Below are positions 14,474 to 28,789 of a stretch of DNA of 64,000 nucleotides, piece by piece. A model generated the notes under the pieces. The model saw only the letters and a list, made by a program, of their open reading frames with translations, was not told where the DNA came from and did no database searches. Positions within the stretch are counted from its first letter, which is position 1. Each line of letters opens with the position of its first letter. Origin of the DNA: Plasmodium brasilianum (taxonomy: Eukaryota; Apicomplexa; Aconoidasida; Haemosporida; Plasmodiidae); NCBI RefSeq assembly GCF_023973825.1, contig NC_090121.1:124001-188000 (forward strand), written 5' to 3'. The position numbers were made by a program, and so were the translations under genes.

Positions 14474-15689
14474 ATTTTACAATTATATTTCTGTATAATG
14501 TTTAAACTCAACTCATATATTAAGTTCATTAACGTAAAAATTTTAATAGGAAAAAAAAAAAATACTAAAAATATACTGAAGTGTGTTCCATAATATAATG
14601 TTACAGTCGCATTGAAAGAGAATAAATAGCTGTAAAAGCTTTTTTTGTTTCTTTATTAATTATATATATTTTTAAGAATACATGTCTTCTTTTGATACAT
14701 TAGGGTTATATCAAAATACGTACAAATAGCTAAAGTACAAATTGATTTTACTCTCTTTAATTTTTCCTCTATAACCATTATGCACTTATAAGCTCAAAAT
14801 TGTTTCATTTAAAAAAATATTAATTTTTCAATTCTGAATTAGTAAATTTAAAAAAAATATATACTTCACAACCATTTTTTATATAAATTAAATATTTTTA
14901 AGAGCAAAAATATCTTTTTAATTCTCAATACAAAAAAATATTAATAAAATAAACTAAATTTTGACATTTATTTTTTAAAGCAAAATAAATAAAAATATTA
15001 TGCATAAACAGTACAATAAATAAAATTCATACGCATTTAACTTTTTTTTTTTTTTTATTGAAAAATTTCCAAAAAGAACTCTTTTTGCACACACTAATAT
15101 TTTTTAGTATTTTAAGTGAAATAAATTATTACGTTAATTCTGTGTTACAAGGTAGGTATTTTATTTAATTATGTATTTTCCCCAATTTTTTTTTTTTTTT
15201 TACATAAGAAAAATATATATATACCAATATATTCATATATTAAGGCGTGTAATGTTATTTTAAATTGGTTTTAAACATAAATTCTTTTAACTTGAATTAT
15301 ATGGAATTTTATAAAAGAAAATAGAAAACGAATTAAGGATATTTAGTTCTTTAATATTAAAAAAACATATAAATATATAAATAGTTGAAATACATCTTTT
15401 ATTACAAATATAAGAAAAAATAATATAAAATATAGTTATTCTGTTATCATATTTAAACATTGTAAGTATATTTACCAAAGAACATAAGATTAATGATGAA
15501 ATAAAGAAAGTTATTAATTCATAAATTATATTTCTTAATTTTTTTTTTTATTTACTTTTTATTAATATACTTTTAATACACCGTAGTTTTCAACTATATT
15601 ATTTTGACTTTACACATATATGATTTTTTCAGTTCTTATATATTCAGTATATCTTATGTTCGAAGGGTAACCCAATAAAATAATATTCA
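14474..15689. other. Upstream region of clag
   Basis: This stretch precedes the clag start codon and presumably holds its promoter and 5' leader. It contains long A and T homopolymers (for example near 15041-15058 and 15189-15202), typical of Plasmodium promoters. I recognise no specific factor site. A 63-codon frame on - at 15287-15478 is hydrophobic and of chance size. Confidence 0.5.
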
Positions 15690-16560
15690 AATCCTTTAAG
15701 AAATTGTTATTTCCTTCTATTTCAATTAACTTATTCTTTGTTTTTTGCCATTTTTTATATTCCCCTCAATATATCTTTTTCTGCTTATTCTCTTTTTTAT
15801 TTTTTCTCCTCTTTTTATTTTCTTTCTTTTTGTATTATTATAGATTTAAATCTACTTCCGTATTTTCCTCATCCTGAAGAGTCATACTTTTATTATTAAT
15901 ATATTTATTAATACTACTATCATTTGAACACGAATTATTATCATAAGTCCTATCTTTATATTTAGTTTTGTTATATTCTTTAGAATTCCATAACATTTCT
16001 AAAGAGTGTCATATTACTCATAATACACAACATTAAAGCACACATTACATGTTTTTTTTATGTATCCTTAGCTCAAAACTTTCATATTGTATTCTTAATT
16101 TTAGAAGATGTTGACTATATTCAATATTATACTAAAACTGTACTCACAATAAATAAATAAACTTGTATAATAATTTACCAACCGTGCATATCTTAATAAC
16201 AGTGTTTTGTTTATTCGCTCTAATTTTTTTTTTTTTATTTCTGTTTTTATGCAAATTGTTAGAATTCATTTTAAAAGTTTTATCCGTAGTATTGTTATAA
16301 TTATATATTTTTTCATGAATAAAATTGTATTAATATTAACTATCATGTTTTCCTAACTTTTTCTCAGTGATTTATCGAATGGTTTTTCTAAAATGCTCCT
16401 ATTCATCTTTTAAAATTCGTCACGTATATCTCGTTCATTTGAGGAATTTTTCCTTTCACTAGAATTTTAGAACCTATCAAATTCATGTTATATTTTTATT
16501 TATAACATTAACTGAACTAGATCGACATTTCATATGCAATTTTTCACGCATAAACGGATA
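15690..16560 (-). pseudogene. Decayed Asn/Lys-rich gene relic
   Basis: Reading -, two coding-like pieces are separated by an intron-like gap. The upstream piece (about 16460-16190) contains SSERKNSSNERDIRDEF, then a TAA, then a shifted Asn/Lys-rich run that ends in KICTVG at a splice donor (GTAAAT). The downstream piece starts after a CTCTTTAG acceptor near 16006 and contains NNSCSNDSSINKYINNKSMT, two TAA stops, a Lys-rich run and KKWQKTKNKLIEIEG. The reading is clearly protein-like against the background. The Trp-containing tail faintly recalls STP1/SURFIN tails, but I do not assign a family. Stops and shifts make it non-functional. Confidence 0.4.
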
Positions 16561-18505
16561 AATTTTAAACTTAAAATATTGATCATAGTATGTGTTAAAG
16601 TTATTGTTTGTTTATCCACTAAAAATATGGGAATCAAACGAGAATTTAAAAAGTTTATTTTTCTTTCTCTAAGCTACCATATTTATACGTTAATATTTTT
16701 CATAATCCAATTTATTTAACTTTAATATTTTTAATTTATGACGGTTTTTATTAAAATATATATTGGAGCTAAAAACCTGAATTCGTAGTATATTTGTTTA
16801 TATTTTTTACAACTGCAATAATAAAGTCTATATGTTTTTCCGTATAAAAATATATATCAATTTTTCGTGCATCAAAAAAGATATAATCATTTGTCCTATT
16901 CATAAATTATACTTGTAAAAAATATCATACATATCCGTCGTTTCGTTAATATCATTTTTACGTATAATAATATAAGATTAAGATAATATTTGAGTTTAGA
17001 TACATTTTCATTCATCTATAAACATTTTCAATAATATATTATTATAATAGTTTCATTCATGGTGACAAAAAAATTTGTCCGAATTTTTAATACTACAGTG
17101 TCCATTATTTATTCTCCCATTATATAAAAAAGGAAATTTCTAATATTACAAAAATTTCAATTCTTATACCATAGAGAAAATGGTGACCCTGAAAAAATTA
17201 ACTTCAAATTAAAAATTTTAACCAATTTTTGGACTCATTAATTTTATTTCTATTTTATTGCCTTCTTAAATGAAATATGAATTGATAATATATAAATATA
17301 TATAATAAATATATCATTTAAAATATTTCTTTTAAAAAAAATACATTTTTTACTTTTCAGTACCTACGAATAAATAAAAACCCTTGGAAATGCATACCAA
17401 TATTGTTATATTTATACATAATTCTTTATACTATAAAATTATCTATATATAATGATTTATTACCCATTATCTCATGACTATTATAATATTTGCCATTTCT
17501 ATGATATCTCATCATATACACTTAATCCATGGAAAAAGCAGTAATTATATCCTTACATTCATTATTTTTTTCTCATATAATTTTTATATATTTATAATGG
17601 TTATTAATGATATTTATATATTTTATGTTTTCATATCTATATTAACTGCATAAATTCATAACATTTCTACATTATTAGTAAATTCTCAGAGAACAAATCC
17701 AAAAATTTCTTTTTTCATTTATTATCCATGCTAAACAATATAAAATCTTTTAATTATTTATCAATCCCTCATTATGAATCAATTAAAAATATATATAAAT
17801 ATATATATATATATATATGTCCATATATATATGTCCATATATATATGTCCATATATTTACTTATTTAATAATTCTCTTAAGTTATAAAAAATAAAAATAA
17901 ATAAAGTTCAATGAACTTATTAAATATATTCAATTTTAATTAAAATAAGTATTAATAACAATTAAAAACAACTAATAACATTATAAAAATCAATTATTAT
18001 ATTTTTAACTTTTATTTAATGAGTTCCAAAACATTATTATCATTTTTGAAGTTCCGCGCATTTTACAATTTAAGCTTTAAAACATTTGTTTACAATAATA
18101 AAAAAGTGTTCAGAAGTATATTTTAAATTATGTATCTTTTTTTTACCATAAATAGCGTCTAATTGTGAAAATTTAATAAAGAATAAAATTTTGATACTAT
18201 ATTATTTGGTGAATTTAATGACTTAAATTGAAAATTTTATTCTAAGGCCTTTTATTATATTGCATATATACTATAAGAAAATATTGCTAAATATCAAAAT
18301 AAATATATTTCTAAATATATAAAATATATGTTCATTTTTGAAGTAAAGCTTTTTCAAAAATAAAAAGTTAAAATACAAATACTATTATTTAAAAATTAGA
18401 AAAAAAAGAAATAAATAAAAAAGAAAAAAATGGTTGAAAACAAAATACATATTTTTAAACTTTTATTTATATTAAATTTTTTTCTTTGAAAGGAGATATA
18501 CGATT

Positions 18506-18540
<35 letters not shown>

Positions 18541-21500
18541 CAAAGTTTTAAACGTGAATTTTCCATCTACAAGTATAGTTGTTTCATAACAAAACAATAT
18601 ATCCTATATATAATAATGATCAATTATAATGAAATATTTTATAATTTTTTACTAAATGCTGAGCTTAAAATATTGTTTATGAACACTAAATTTTCGCTTT
18701 TTAAAATATATTATGATGATTACAACAAAATAAAAATTATATCGTACAAAATTTATTACAATTTATAAATTAATTTCTTTTGTACATTCTTACTTCCACA
18801 TGCTTAAGTTAAATATCACATACATCAATAATTTGTAATAGTTAATTTCCTATAAAAAGCAAAAATTATGCGAATCAGATTATAAATACCTACAAACAGA
18901 TTGCATTGAACTGGAAGTATGTACTGTATAACCCTTTTGTAAATTATCAAAGAGTAAAAATATAATACACTACAAACATATATGGAAAGTCAATTATACA
19001 ATATTATAACAAATATATTTAATATTTCACATGAATAATGTATTAAATGCACTATTCTAAATTATATGGATTCGTAGTTTAGTATTTGTTTTATGTGGTT
19101 GACGTTTTTCGTGTTCATGTTTATGTTTAGATTTGAAGGTTTAGAATTAAAATATCAGATTATGCATTATAAATTGTAGATAATTATTGAAAGAATATAT
19201 ACAAATAAGTATTTTAATTAATTATTAATTGTTCCATCTAGGGGATTTTCGTTAAACTATCTTAATTACGAATTTTATATATTATTATTTTAAAAATCCT
19301 CTTTTTAGTACATACATAAAAATAATGAGAAATGATATTTGATAGTTTACTATTATTAGTAATATTTTCAATAGTTATATATAGATTCATACTGCTTAAT
19401 TTAATAAGATAAAAATATTGTAATTTTATGCAAACACAACATTTAAAAATAAATATATCAAGCATAGTAAAACAAAACATGATATAAATAATTAGATAAT
19501 TCACAAATATGTATATATATTCCATTGTAATAAAGGTGATTATTTCCAGTGAAAAAAAAAATATATAATCTTAAGAATAATTATTAACTTAAAATTTTTA
19601 ATAATAAATATAAAAATTAACTATCTACAATAATATATAAATGTTACGAAAACAATATATTATCAAAAAATTGTAATTTTATACAAAAAAATATAAGAAC
19701 AATTAAAAGTACAAAAATTTTTAATAAAACGAAGAGACTACTACTACTTACATATTTTAGGCAATACAACAAAGTCCCTATGAATAATTAAAGTAACACG
19801 TAAATATATACATATTTGGAATAAGTTCTTATTAGTTTTACATTTAATACAAAGTATAATGGAAAAAGTAAATATCTTTGACAAAATGCGAAAATTATAA
19901 ATTATTTAACGTAAACTGAGAGCACCAAACAAAATAAGAACAAATTAAATTCACCAGGAAATACCTAAGAAAAAAAATTAATTACAATAATGATAATAAT
20001 AGAAAAATTACATATGGGTACATAATTTACACAGCTTCTTTTTTCTCTTCTTTGATAAATGTATAATGTTAAAAAATTATAAATAACTTCTATATACAAT
20101 AACTATACCTTAATTCATCAAAAAATCACAAAAGGAAATTCATAATATATAGTTACTAATATATTATTGAGAATATTGATTTACATATATATTCTAATTC
20201 TTTCATTATTTTTTACAATATTTTTACCAAACATGTTCTTTTTCCGCGTGCACAATAATTTCATAAAGTATTTAAAATTCTTAGGGTCTCTTCTCCATTT
20301 TTGATAAAATATAATTGAATAAATATCCTATAAAATACATTTTTAAAATGCAATGTTAGAAAATAAAATATAAAATATAAAATAATTACAATAATTTATA
20401 TCCATTGTAATCTTTTTACTATATCTAAATAGCTAACATCATTTTTCTTACAGTTGTACATAAGCTTAACTTCACAATATATTTATACATGTAATCATAT
20501 TAACAATTAGTAAATATAATTCCTTTTATATGAGAATAAAAATATGCAATAAGCAAATAGGCATATATAAAAATAGGATAAAATGAAATAATATAAATGA
20601 AGTATCATTGATATATAGGGAAAATTTTCTTACATGACATATAAATAAAACAAAGTAAATTAATTTATAATATCTTATTACTATTTACAGTATATAATAT
20701 ATATTCTACATTTATGATATATCTTTACAAATTCTTCTATTCACAAATATAATATTGGTTTTCATAATAGTAATAAATATATTAAATTTAAATTCCCAAA
20801 CAATATAATAAACAGTAGAATGCTACAGTGATTTTAGCATAAAAATAATATGAAATATGAACAAATAAATGAATTATTAATATAATTCAAATAACTTTTA
20901 TAACCACGAATAATAAGAGGTTTCATTAAATACCATATTTTTATATTAATAATTAAATAGCGAAAGAAATGTAATAATATGTAGAGCACATATTGTAAAC
21001 ATCTATATGTAAAAGCATTTATTATAACAAAAGAAGTGATAAGAGTGATGAAATATATGTATATACTCATTTTTTCCGTAATTTTTTAATATTTTTTCCC
21101 CTTCATTGAAAAATAAACTACATAATAGTAATTTTACTTTTTTTTTTTTTCTTCTCAATATAATAATTCAAACGAGGACTTTTGTTAAACATTGTTATTT
21201 ATTGGTAGAAACTATATAGATATGAAACTGAATAGAACATATAAAAATATATTTTCTATTATTATAGCAAAACTCTTTTTCATATTTTGGAGATCATTTC
21301 CTTTTAAATTTTTTCATTTGTTTTTACTATTTGTCTATTTTATATGTATATCTTTAACATAGTTACATACTTGTATACTGTTTTTTATTTTAATTATATA
21401 AAGCACAAATCAAAGATTTATTTATGTAAAACCATCTCACATTAATTCCTTATTTAAAAATATTTACAATGTTTAATTATATCGAAAAGAATTAATATGA

Positions 21501-24000
21501 TAATATTTTATATCTTAGGGAAAATATATTAAATTATCAATTGCCATTTTTATTATTCATGTCATATAATTGCACGAAACTATGAATTACACGAATTTGA
21601 TGATTACGTTATATAATATTCTCACATACTACATCTTTAAATTTATTGAGCGCTTATATAATAGTAACTATGTAATATTTACAATGAAATATTTTAATGA
21701 TTTTGTTTGTTATATATATTTATTCAAGAATTATTTCCGTGGTATTCCACCATGGCATATACTAATTTATAAATAATTACAGTTGTGTAATTGAATAATC
21801 TTATTAGTTCAATCATTACAAATTATTAAATATGGACCTTATAATAAATATTATTAGAAATTAAATTATATTTTTTTTGCACTATCACATTTACATATTG
21901 TATTTTATAAATAGATAAAATGTCCTTTTCAATAACTCATGTTATCCTAATTTAGAAAATAAATACAGGTTTCTTCTATCCGTTTTTATTATATTTCTTA
22001 TATAAATAACTATATTTATTGATTTGCATTCAAATATAATTCAAATCTTATATTTATTTCATTGATTTATTATAACATAAAATTACACATATATGCCTGA
22101 TTGTAAGTATTAAATAAAATAATTATATATTTTATGTAACCAAATAAAAAATATTCTTTAAAAAAATATCCAGTTTTTAGTGTTCACTAATTAATTTACT
22201 TCTAATATTTGTCGCATAAGATAAAATCAAAAGAAATATCCTCTGTTATGTCTAATTCGCGCGTAATTAATGTTTATTTTAATTTTCACTTAGTCAACCA
22301 ATAATAGAAAATATAAATGTATATTGTTTATTCAATTTGATAGATAATTTTAAATACATCACAAGATAAGTATTATTAACAATTAAAAATAATACACCTT
22401 TGTATGTAATATATATAGCTTATCTTATTACATTCATTTTCACTACTATAACAATATATATATAGCACAATTTATACATCTCTTTATTCATTAAGTTTTC
22501 ACAATATATGTAATGTATTTAGTATTTTATTTTTAATATTAAACTTATTATATATTACAAATTACTAAATACATGAAAAATGTTATATATACAAGAGAGA
22601 AAATATATTTTCATTAAAAAAAAATATAAAATGAGTTATAGTATAATACACATAAGAACAAATGAAAATAATATAAAATTTTGCATAAAAATGGAAAAAC
22701 TGTAATAATAAAAATAAGGAAGAAATTATAGAAAACACATTATTCACATAAATAATATAGTATTAATGTAGATATTATGATTAAAACATTAAAAATAAAA
22801 TGGTAAACACATACAAAAATATAATTCATAATTTGTATGCAGTGACATTATAATAATGAATTTAGATTAATAAGTACGTCGTATATCATAGGTAGTAATA
22901 TACAAAATATAGATAAAATATTAACTTATCAAAAGATATATTAACTGTTAATAAAAATCTTAAACTACTTTATAACTAATATTGATTCAATATGTTTACA
23001 TTAAAAAATTTAGGAAAATTAATATATATATGTACACTTTTTATCAATTTTAATTATGTAAATATAAGAATCTTCTATATTATAAATAAAATTCCAACAA
23101 ATTACAAATTCTAAGATAAACAATACATATAGTCCAAAAGATGCATACAAATTGCATCAAATTAATGTATAAAATAGAAGAGAACATTACTATGTTTCAT
23201 TATATATTGCAATCTATAGTATTTTATAAATAAATTAATACGCATGAAATAAAAAGTACTAATATATATAATGAACTAAATAGATCTACCGATATTAGAA
23301 GGACAAGATTCTATATTATTTAAATAATTAACAAAAATAAAAAGATATTTCCATATACGGCAACATTATCTTTCATATATGAGACAATATTGCTAAATCA
23401 ATTCCATACATGGAACTTTCAAAAATTATGAAAGGTATTATTTCTATTACACTACGTATAGTTCCACTTTTATATAAAGAAAAGTTAAAATATTTATTGA
23501 ATTAAGAGAGACATTACCTGAAGAATACATTATGCACAAAATATTAATGTTATGATATCACATTATTAAGTACAACAATAGAATATATAATATCCATAAT
23601 ATGATTGAGAAAAAATAATATAAATATATTCCGAAATTATATTAAAAATATTTGATTATGTTAATAATTTAAAGCACTGTAGGATCTGCATGTAATACAT
23701 ATTAGTTCAAATTTTCTAATATTCTGTAATATTACTTTTACCGTTAAATATTTATTATTTAAATATATATTAAGTAATATAAATAATAGAAATGAAAAAT
23801 AAACTTTAATTACTTTCGACATAATTGAGTGAACTATTCCATGTTTTCTCACAATTTATCATTTATTTGCAATGAGAAAAATAAAAATTTATAGTATAAT
23901 AATAAATGGATATTTCATTAAAATTAAGCAAATTTTTAAATATATATGTTTTTTTAAAGGCATAAACTCTTTTTAATTTTATTTAATATAATATTCCATT
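16561..24000. other. Gene-poor AT-rich stretch
   Basis: No gene is supported. Open frames such as - 19262-19525 (87 codons), - 20834-21070 (78) and + 21570-21776 (68) are rich in Ile, Tyr, Phe and Asn, have no domain features, and are about as long as chance allows at this AT content. A (TA)n run lies at about 18511-18537. Short GC-richer patches (near 22205-22275 and 19070-19180) may be remains of coding sequence but are too small to call. Confidence 0.55.
17800..17857. repeat. Short tandem repeat, 14-base unit
   Basis: After a (TA)n run, the unit ATATATATATGTCC recurs three to four times in tandem, ending at about 17857. It is a simple minisatellite with no gene beside it. Confidence 0.8.
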
Positions 24001-24049
24001 TCCATATTTCTTGCATTTTTAAATTGTAAAAGGGTATAAAATAAATAGA

Positions 24050-24313
24050 AAACACGATGAATATGAAAACGAATTAGTAAAAAGCTTCTACTGAAAGCAA
24101 AAATTTTAATTTATTGAAAGCGTGACATCATTTAAAACACTAAATTTCTTAGATAATATAATAGCATATAATAGTATCATACACCAGTTTCAAAAAAGCG
24201 ACAATCTTATGGAATTCATAGTTAAAAGAAGAAAGTTAATTTATTGGAGAATAATAAAGCAGCAACATACTTTAAATTTAATTTTTCATAAAATGGATTA
24301 TCAAAAACTTTAA
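24050..24313 (+). pseudogene. Possible coding remnant
   Basis: Reading + from about 24055, the frame runs DEYENELVKSFY, meets two stops, then stays open for 63 codons to 24313 with a mixed composition that includes Gln, His, Arg and Asp (for example NSIIHQFQKSDNLMEFIVKR). This differs from the Ile/Tyr/Phe-only chance frames around it. I recognise no family. It could also be a chance frame in a slightly GC-richer patch. Confidence 0.25.
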
Positions 24314-27300
24314 TTTTGTAATATTATTATTTTTTTAAAAAACAAAATAGAATCTATATATCCATTTAAAATGTATTTGTGTAAAATTGCAATATATATA
24401 TATATTTTAACATATATATATAAATGTTCTGAAATTATAATATACTATTTTATTTATATAATTCCTTTTCTTCAAATTTTTTTCATTTCTTTTTTCATTT
24501 TTTCTTTTATTTAGTACTTTTTTTCTTGTTCTCCTTTATTTTCTTTTTTCATTTTATTAATAGTATTATGAAAATAGTATAGTAATGTATTTTATTTATT
24601 TAATGATAAACTATCATTTGATATTTAATAAATCATTACTCATTCAATATACCTTTAAAAAATAACTAATAAAAAAGAAATACAATTATAAATTATATAC
24701 TATTTCAAACTAGCCAATAATGTTCCAACAACAAGTTATAATGAAAAGAATAAAATTAACATATAATAATTTATATAAAAACTTGTATAAATATGAAAAC
24801 AAGATAAAGTGATTCCGTTACGTAAAATAATGTAAATTTTAATAATTAATAATATTAGTTATGTTATACATATATATTATAACAGAAATTTACATAATTA
24901 AAGAGAAAAAATATATAAATACTTCCTCGTATGTGCTTTCTGTATGTTTTATATATGAGATATGGTTTATCCTATATCTTACATATAATCTAATATGAAA
25001 GATAAAAATATTTTTGATCATTTGTAGAATAACATTACTGTAATTAAATTAATTATAAGAGAAAATTATAAAAAAGTTATCAAATATAATATTCACAATT
25101 AAATATTTATAGATGTAAAAATATATCAAATATTTTATTTATTTGTAAAGAATAAACAAAAAAAAAAAAAAATAGAAAGTCTATTCTTATATAATATATT
25201 ATTTTTTTTTTTTTTCCGTAATATAACTTTAAAAGTATCAGAGATTTAAGAATTAAGAGGTAAAATATAGTTATAGCGAAATTTTCTATTTTATTACATA
25301 TTTTTATTATTCAAATACCATGTTTTAAAAATCATTGAACAGATTATTATATATTTTTCTTTTACTTTATATTATTTCCTTCTATGTTTTATATTATAAT
25401 TTCATAGGGGAAAAGAAATAATATACTTAAATTAAATCATATAAACAAGTATTCTTATTACGTAGTAAATTAGGCATAATTTAAATGTAATTTCCCTTAA
25501 ATATTTTAACTAATTTTAGATCGAATCCATACAACATCATAGTAACAATGGCAACGTTCAATATTAATGATCTTTCAACTTTTTTACTATTTTATCTATT
25601 TAATCAATTATTTATTATTTTTTTTTTTTGTATTCTATTCTCATTTTACAATTTTCGTGAATAAATAATGATCAGTAATTTTATTTTACATATAATTTTT
25701 TTCTAATAACTACATTTCAGCCATATAGTATGAATATTATATATATTAACTATATTGGATTACAAATTAACCTATAACAACGGTGAAGAAGTAACAAATT
25801 ATACATATTAAATATATATTCATATAATAATTTTAAAATGTTCCATTAGGTTATTTTAAAATATATGAAAATAAAGACTTTATTCATATTATTAAGTTAA
25901 CTCTTCACACTTAATAATATTTAAAATATAAAGTACTAAATCTATTGTTATATATTTTTGATTTACTTTATTTTTCTATTTAATATCATTTCATATAATT
26001 TTTTATCTCCTTTAGGATCGCTTTAATATATCGTAATACATATTTCTTTTTATAATAAACATGTACCACGAATAATAAATATACTAAAAGTTAAACAAGT
26101 TTTTTCAAATAATTTAACTTAGTAATACATATATTAAATATTAATACCATGAATATGGTAACTTATTTAAGCTATATTTAATTCATATTAACGATTTAAT
26201 ATAATAGACCCACTTTAATAGCCCCTGAAGCATGCAAAGAGTTAAATCTAATTCATTAATATCCGAAAAATATATTGCAAACTGCTAATAAATATTATAC
26301 AGTTATATATATAAACATAATTTATAAAATTGACAACTTTTCACTGTTAGAAAAATTCATGAAAATTTTTGTTACATATTACTCAATTTTATTGTTTTTA
26401 AAAAATAAATACTGTTTACAGATCTTTATACATATACATATTTATAAATGAAGAAAATAATTGAAAACAGGTTTACAGGATTTATTATATAAATAATAAA
26501 TTCATAAGAATATAATCTAATTATTTCAATATTTGATATATTACAAAGAAAAAATATTTAATGTACGTAGAATCTCTTTTTTATATTGTTTCAAAACATA
26601 TAACTAAATCATAGTATACGAATAAGGGTCCAAATGAATTTAATAACGGTTTAATGCTATATTGTAAATATGACATATATAACATTAACTAATAATTTCT
26701 TTATTGCTTGTAATGCCCATTCATTTTTTTTTATTCTTATTCTTGAGACCATTGTTCCATTGTATTTTAATGAACCAATTTTTCTATCTCTTTATAAAAA
26801 TTTCCTTATTATAGAATTTTAAATGTACAGTAATTCATTTTTCAAGTATCACAAAACTCCAATTAATAAATATCCATATATAATTCCTTATAATATATTT
26901 TTAACTTATATAAATTTTTTATTAATTTTTTTTTTGTTTTTTCGTTAATTATAATTTCTATTTTAATCTCAAGAACATTAGAATAAGGATTTTACATGCT
27001 TAAAATATTTATTTCTAATATTATTTCATATAGTGTATTATTGATTTCTTTAATTAATATTATACGAAAGTTATGCCACTAATACAATTCAAAATTATAC
27101 CATTAATTATTTAAAAAAATGTAACGTTATTTTATCTTATATAATAGGAAAAATAAAAGTAACCTCATTTAAAATGATATATAATTTATCATTATTAATT
27201 TATTGAGCATTTGTACATAAAATGTATAATTGTGCTAATGTTGTAATATTGTATGAATTGTAATTCAATTCAGTAAAAATTATTATTATATATACACATC

Positions 27301-27873
27301 TTTGTTCAAATTAATATTTTTATTGAAAATTATTTTGAAAAAAATTTAGTATGTGAGACATCACTGATCTTCACAATATTTTTCATTAATTTAATCTTAA
27401 AGACAAATATAAAATGTAATATATTCAAAGAATTATAGGTATCATGACATGTTATATTATAGCATTTTATTATTATCCATTTTAGTAAAGAAATTAATGA
27501 AATATTTTATTAATATGAATAGCAAATATATATAAATATAAATATATTTTGAGATAAATTTATATGTAATGCAATTATCACATAATAATACCTTATTTAG
27601 TGTTTTTTTTTAAAACCTTATATTTTTCCTTATTTTTACTTAATAATATTACATACAAAAATTCCTTTAATATTTATATTTACTGTATCCTTTTCTTTTT
27701 AGTTTCTAGTGTTCATTATAATTATATTAAAATGAAGAATGGTAAACTGTTTTAAATTTAAGGCGACAAAAAAAAATAAATAATTATTATATGTTACACT
27801 CAGTATTATGGAAAAACTGTATTTCGATAATTCCATCAATACAAAAGATTAAGCGTCCACAAATAAACTCAAC
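24314..27873. other. Gene-poor AT-rich stretch
   Basis: Nothing is supportable. Two small GC-richer spots, 26208-26262 (+ reading contains NRPTLIAPEACKELN) and 26690-26780 (- reading contains KKNEWALQAIKKL), look like scraps of old coding sequence, but neither can be extended. Confidence 0.5.
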
Positions 27874-28789
27874 ATGCTGATACAAAAAAATAAATTCTTC
27901 TACTCTATTAAAATTTTCTCATTAATTTATTAATATGGGCATGCCATTATTCCTACGGGGTCAGATAATTATTATATGTAATAATTTCTATACATTTTTT
28001 GTAATTGTAAATTTTTAATTCTAAACTAAAATTATGTTTATATGGAAATAATTATACTTTTTTAAATATTAAATATTTACTTTAATTTTTAGACGATTAT
28101 CGCTACAATATTATGGAATAAGAAAATCAACATAATTATTATGCCAAATGCAAGAATAAGCAGGACATTAAAATGAAAAACAAACGTAGATTTCCATCAG
28201 AGATAATCATCTCTAAAAGAAAAAGTAAGGCACGCAGATGATGAGGGTGTATATAACATTGGAAATAGATTAAATACATTAATACAAAATGATAATCTAA
28301 TAGAATATTTTAATATATTAAAGCATGAAGGAAAAGTTCTAAAAACAAGTAATTCGTTAAATTTAAGGATAATTAAAAAAATCCCTTGAATCATTAAAAT
28401 TTGATATTTATCATGAAACAGAATTTGTAGAATTAAAAAAAAAATTTTATAGAGTTAGCATATTTAAGTAAGGAAAAAGAAATATGTTTCCCTCGATATA
28501 TAAAAGTTTGAAAAAATTAGATACAAGATATGAAAGAGAAGTTATAAAACTACTGAATACTAAATGCAAAACAACAAATTATTTTGGAAGTAAATTTGAA
28601 ATAAATATTAAAAATTTAATAACGCTTTTTACGCTAATTATATTATCAGGATGCGGCATCATATTAATGTGTACAAAATTTCAATTTATTTCAGGTATTT
28701 TAATATCATCCATAATATTTATATTAGTGATATATTATGTTTCCCATAAAGTATCGAAAATATTGACACACCTAATGATAATAAGTTAA
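27874..28789 (+). pseudogene. Broken two-exon exported-family gene (fam-l/fam-m-like)
   Basis: Exon 1 is 27874-27959. It starts MLIQKNKFFYSIKIF and, after a one-base loss, continues in another frame as LINLLIWACHYSYG, the hydrophobic exon-1 pattern of small Plasmodium exported proteins. The donor is GTCAGA. A 133-base intron ends TTTTTAG at 28092. Exon 2 (28093-28789) carries a stop at its ninth codon, a piece NYYAKCKNKQD that resembles a worn PEXEL neighbourhood, further stops and shifts near 28230 and 28385, and then a clean 101-codon C-terminal frame (28484-28789). That frame contains SLKKLDTRYEREVIKLL followed by two membrane segments (about codons 46-63 and 69-86). The build matches the two-exon, signal, PEXEL, two-membrane-helix proteins best known as fam-l/fam-m in P. 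malariae. The subfamily is inference; the pseudogene status is visible. Confidence 0.7.

Noticed and set aside
19262..21776. Hydrophobic frames of 68-87 codons (19262-19525 -, 20834-21070 -, 21570-21776 +)
   Set aside because: At this AT content about one frame of this length is expected by chance per window; composition is Ile/Tyr/Phe/Asn only and no partner exons are visible.
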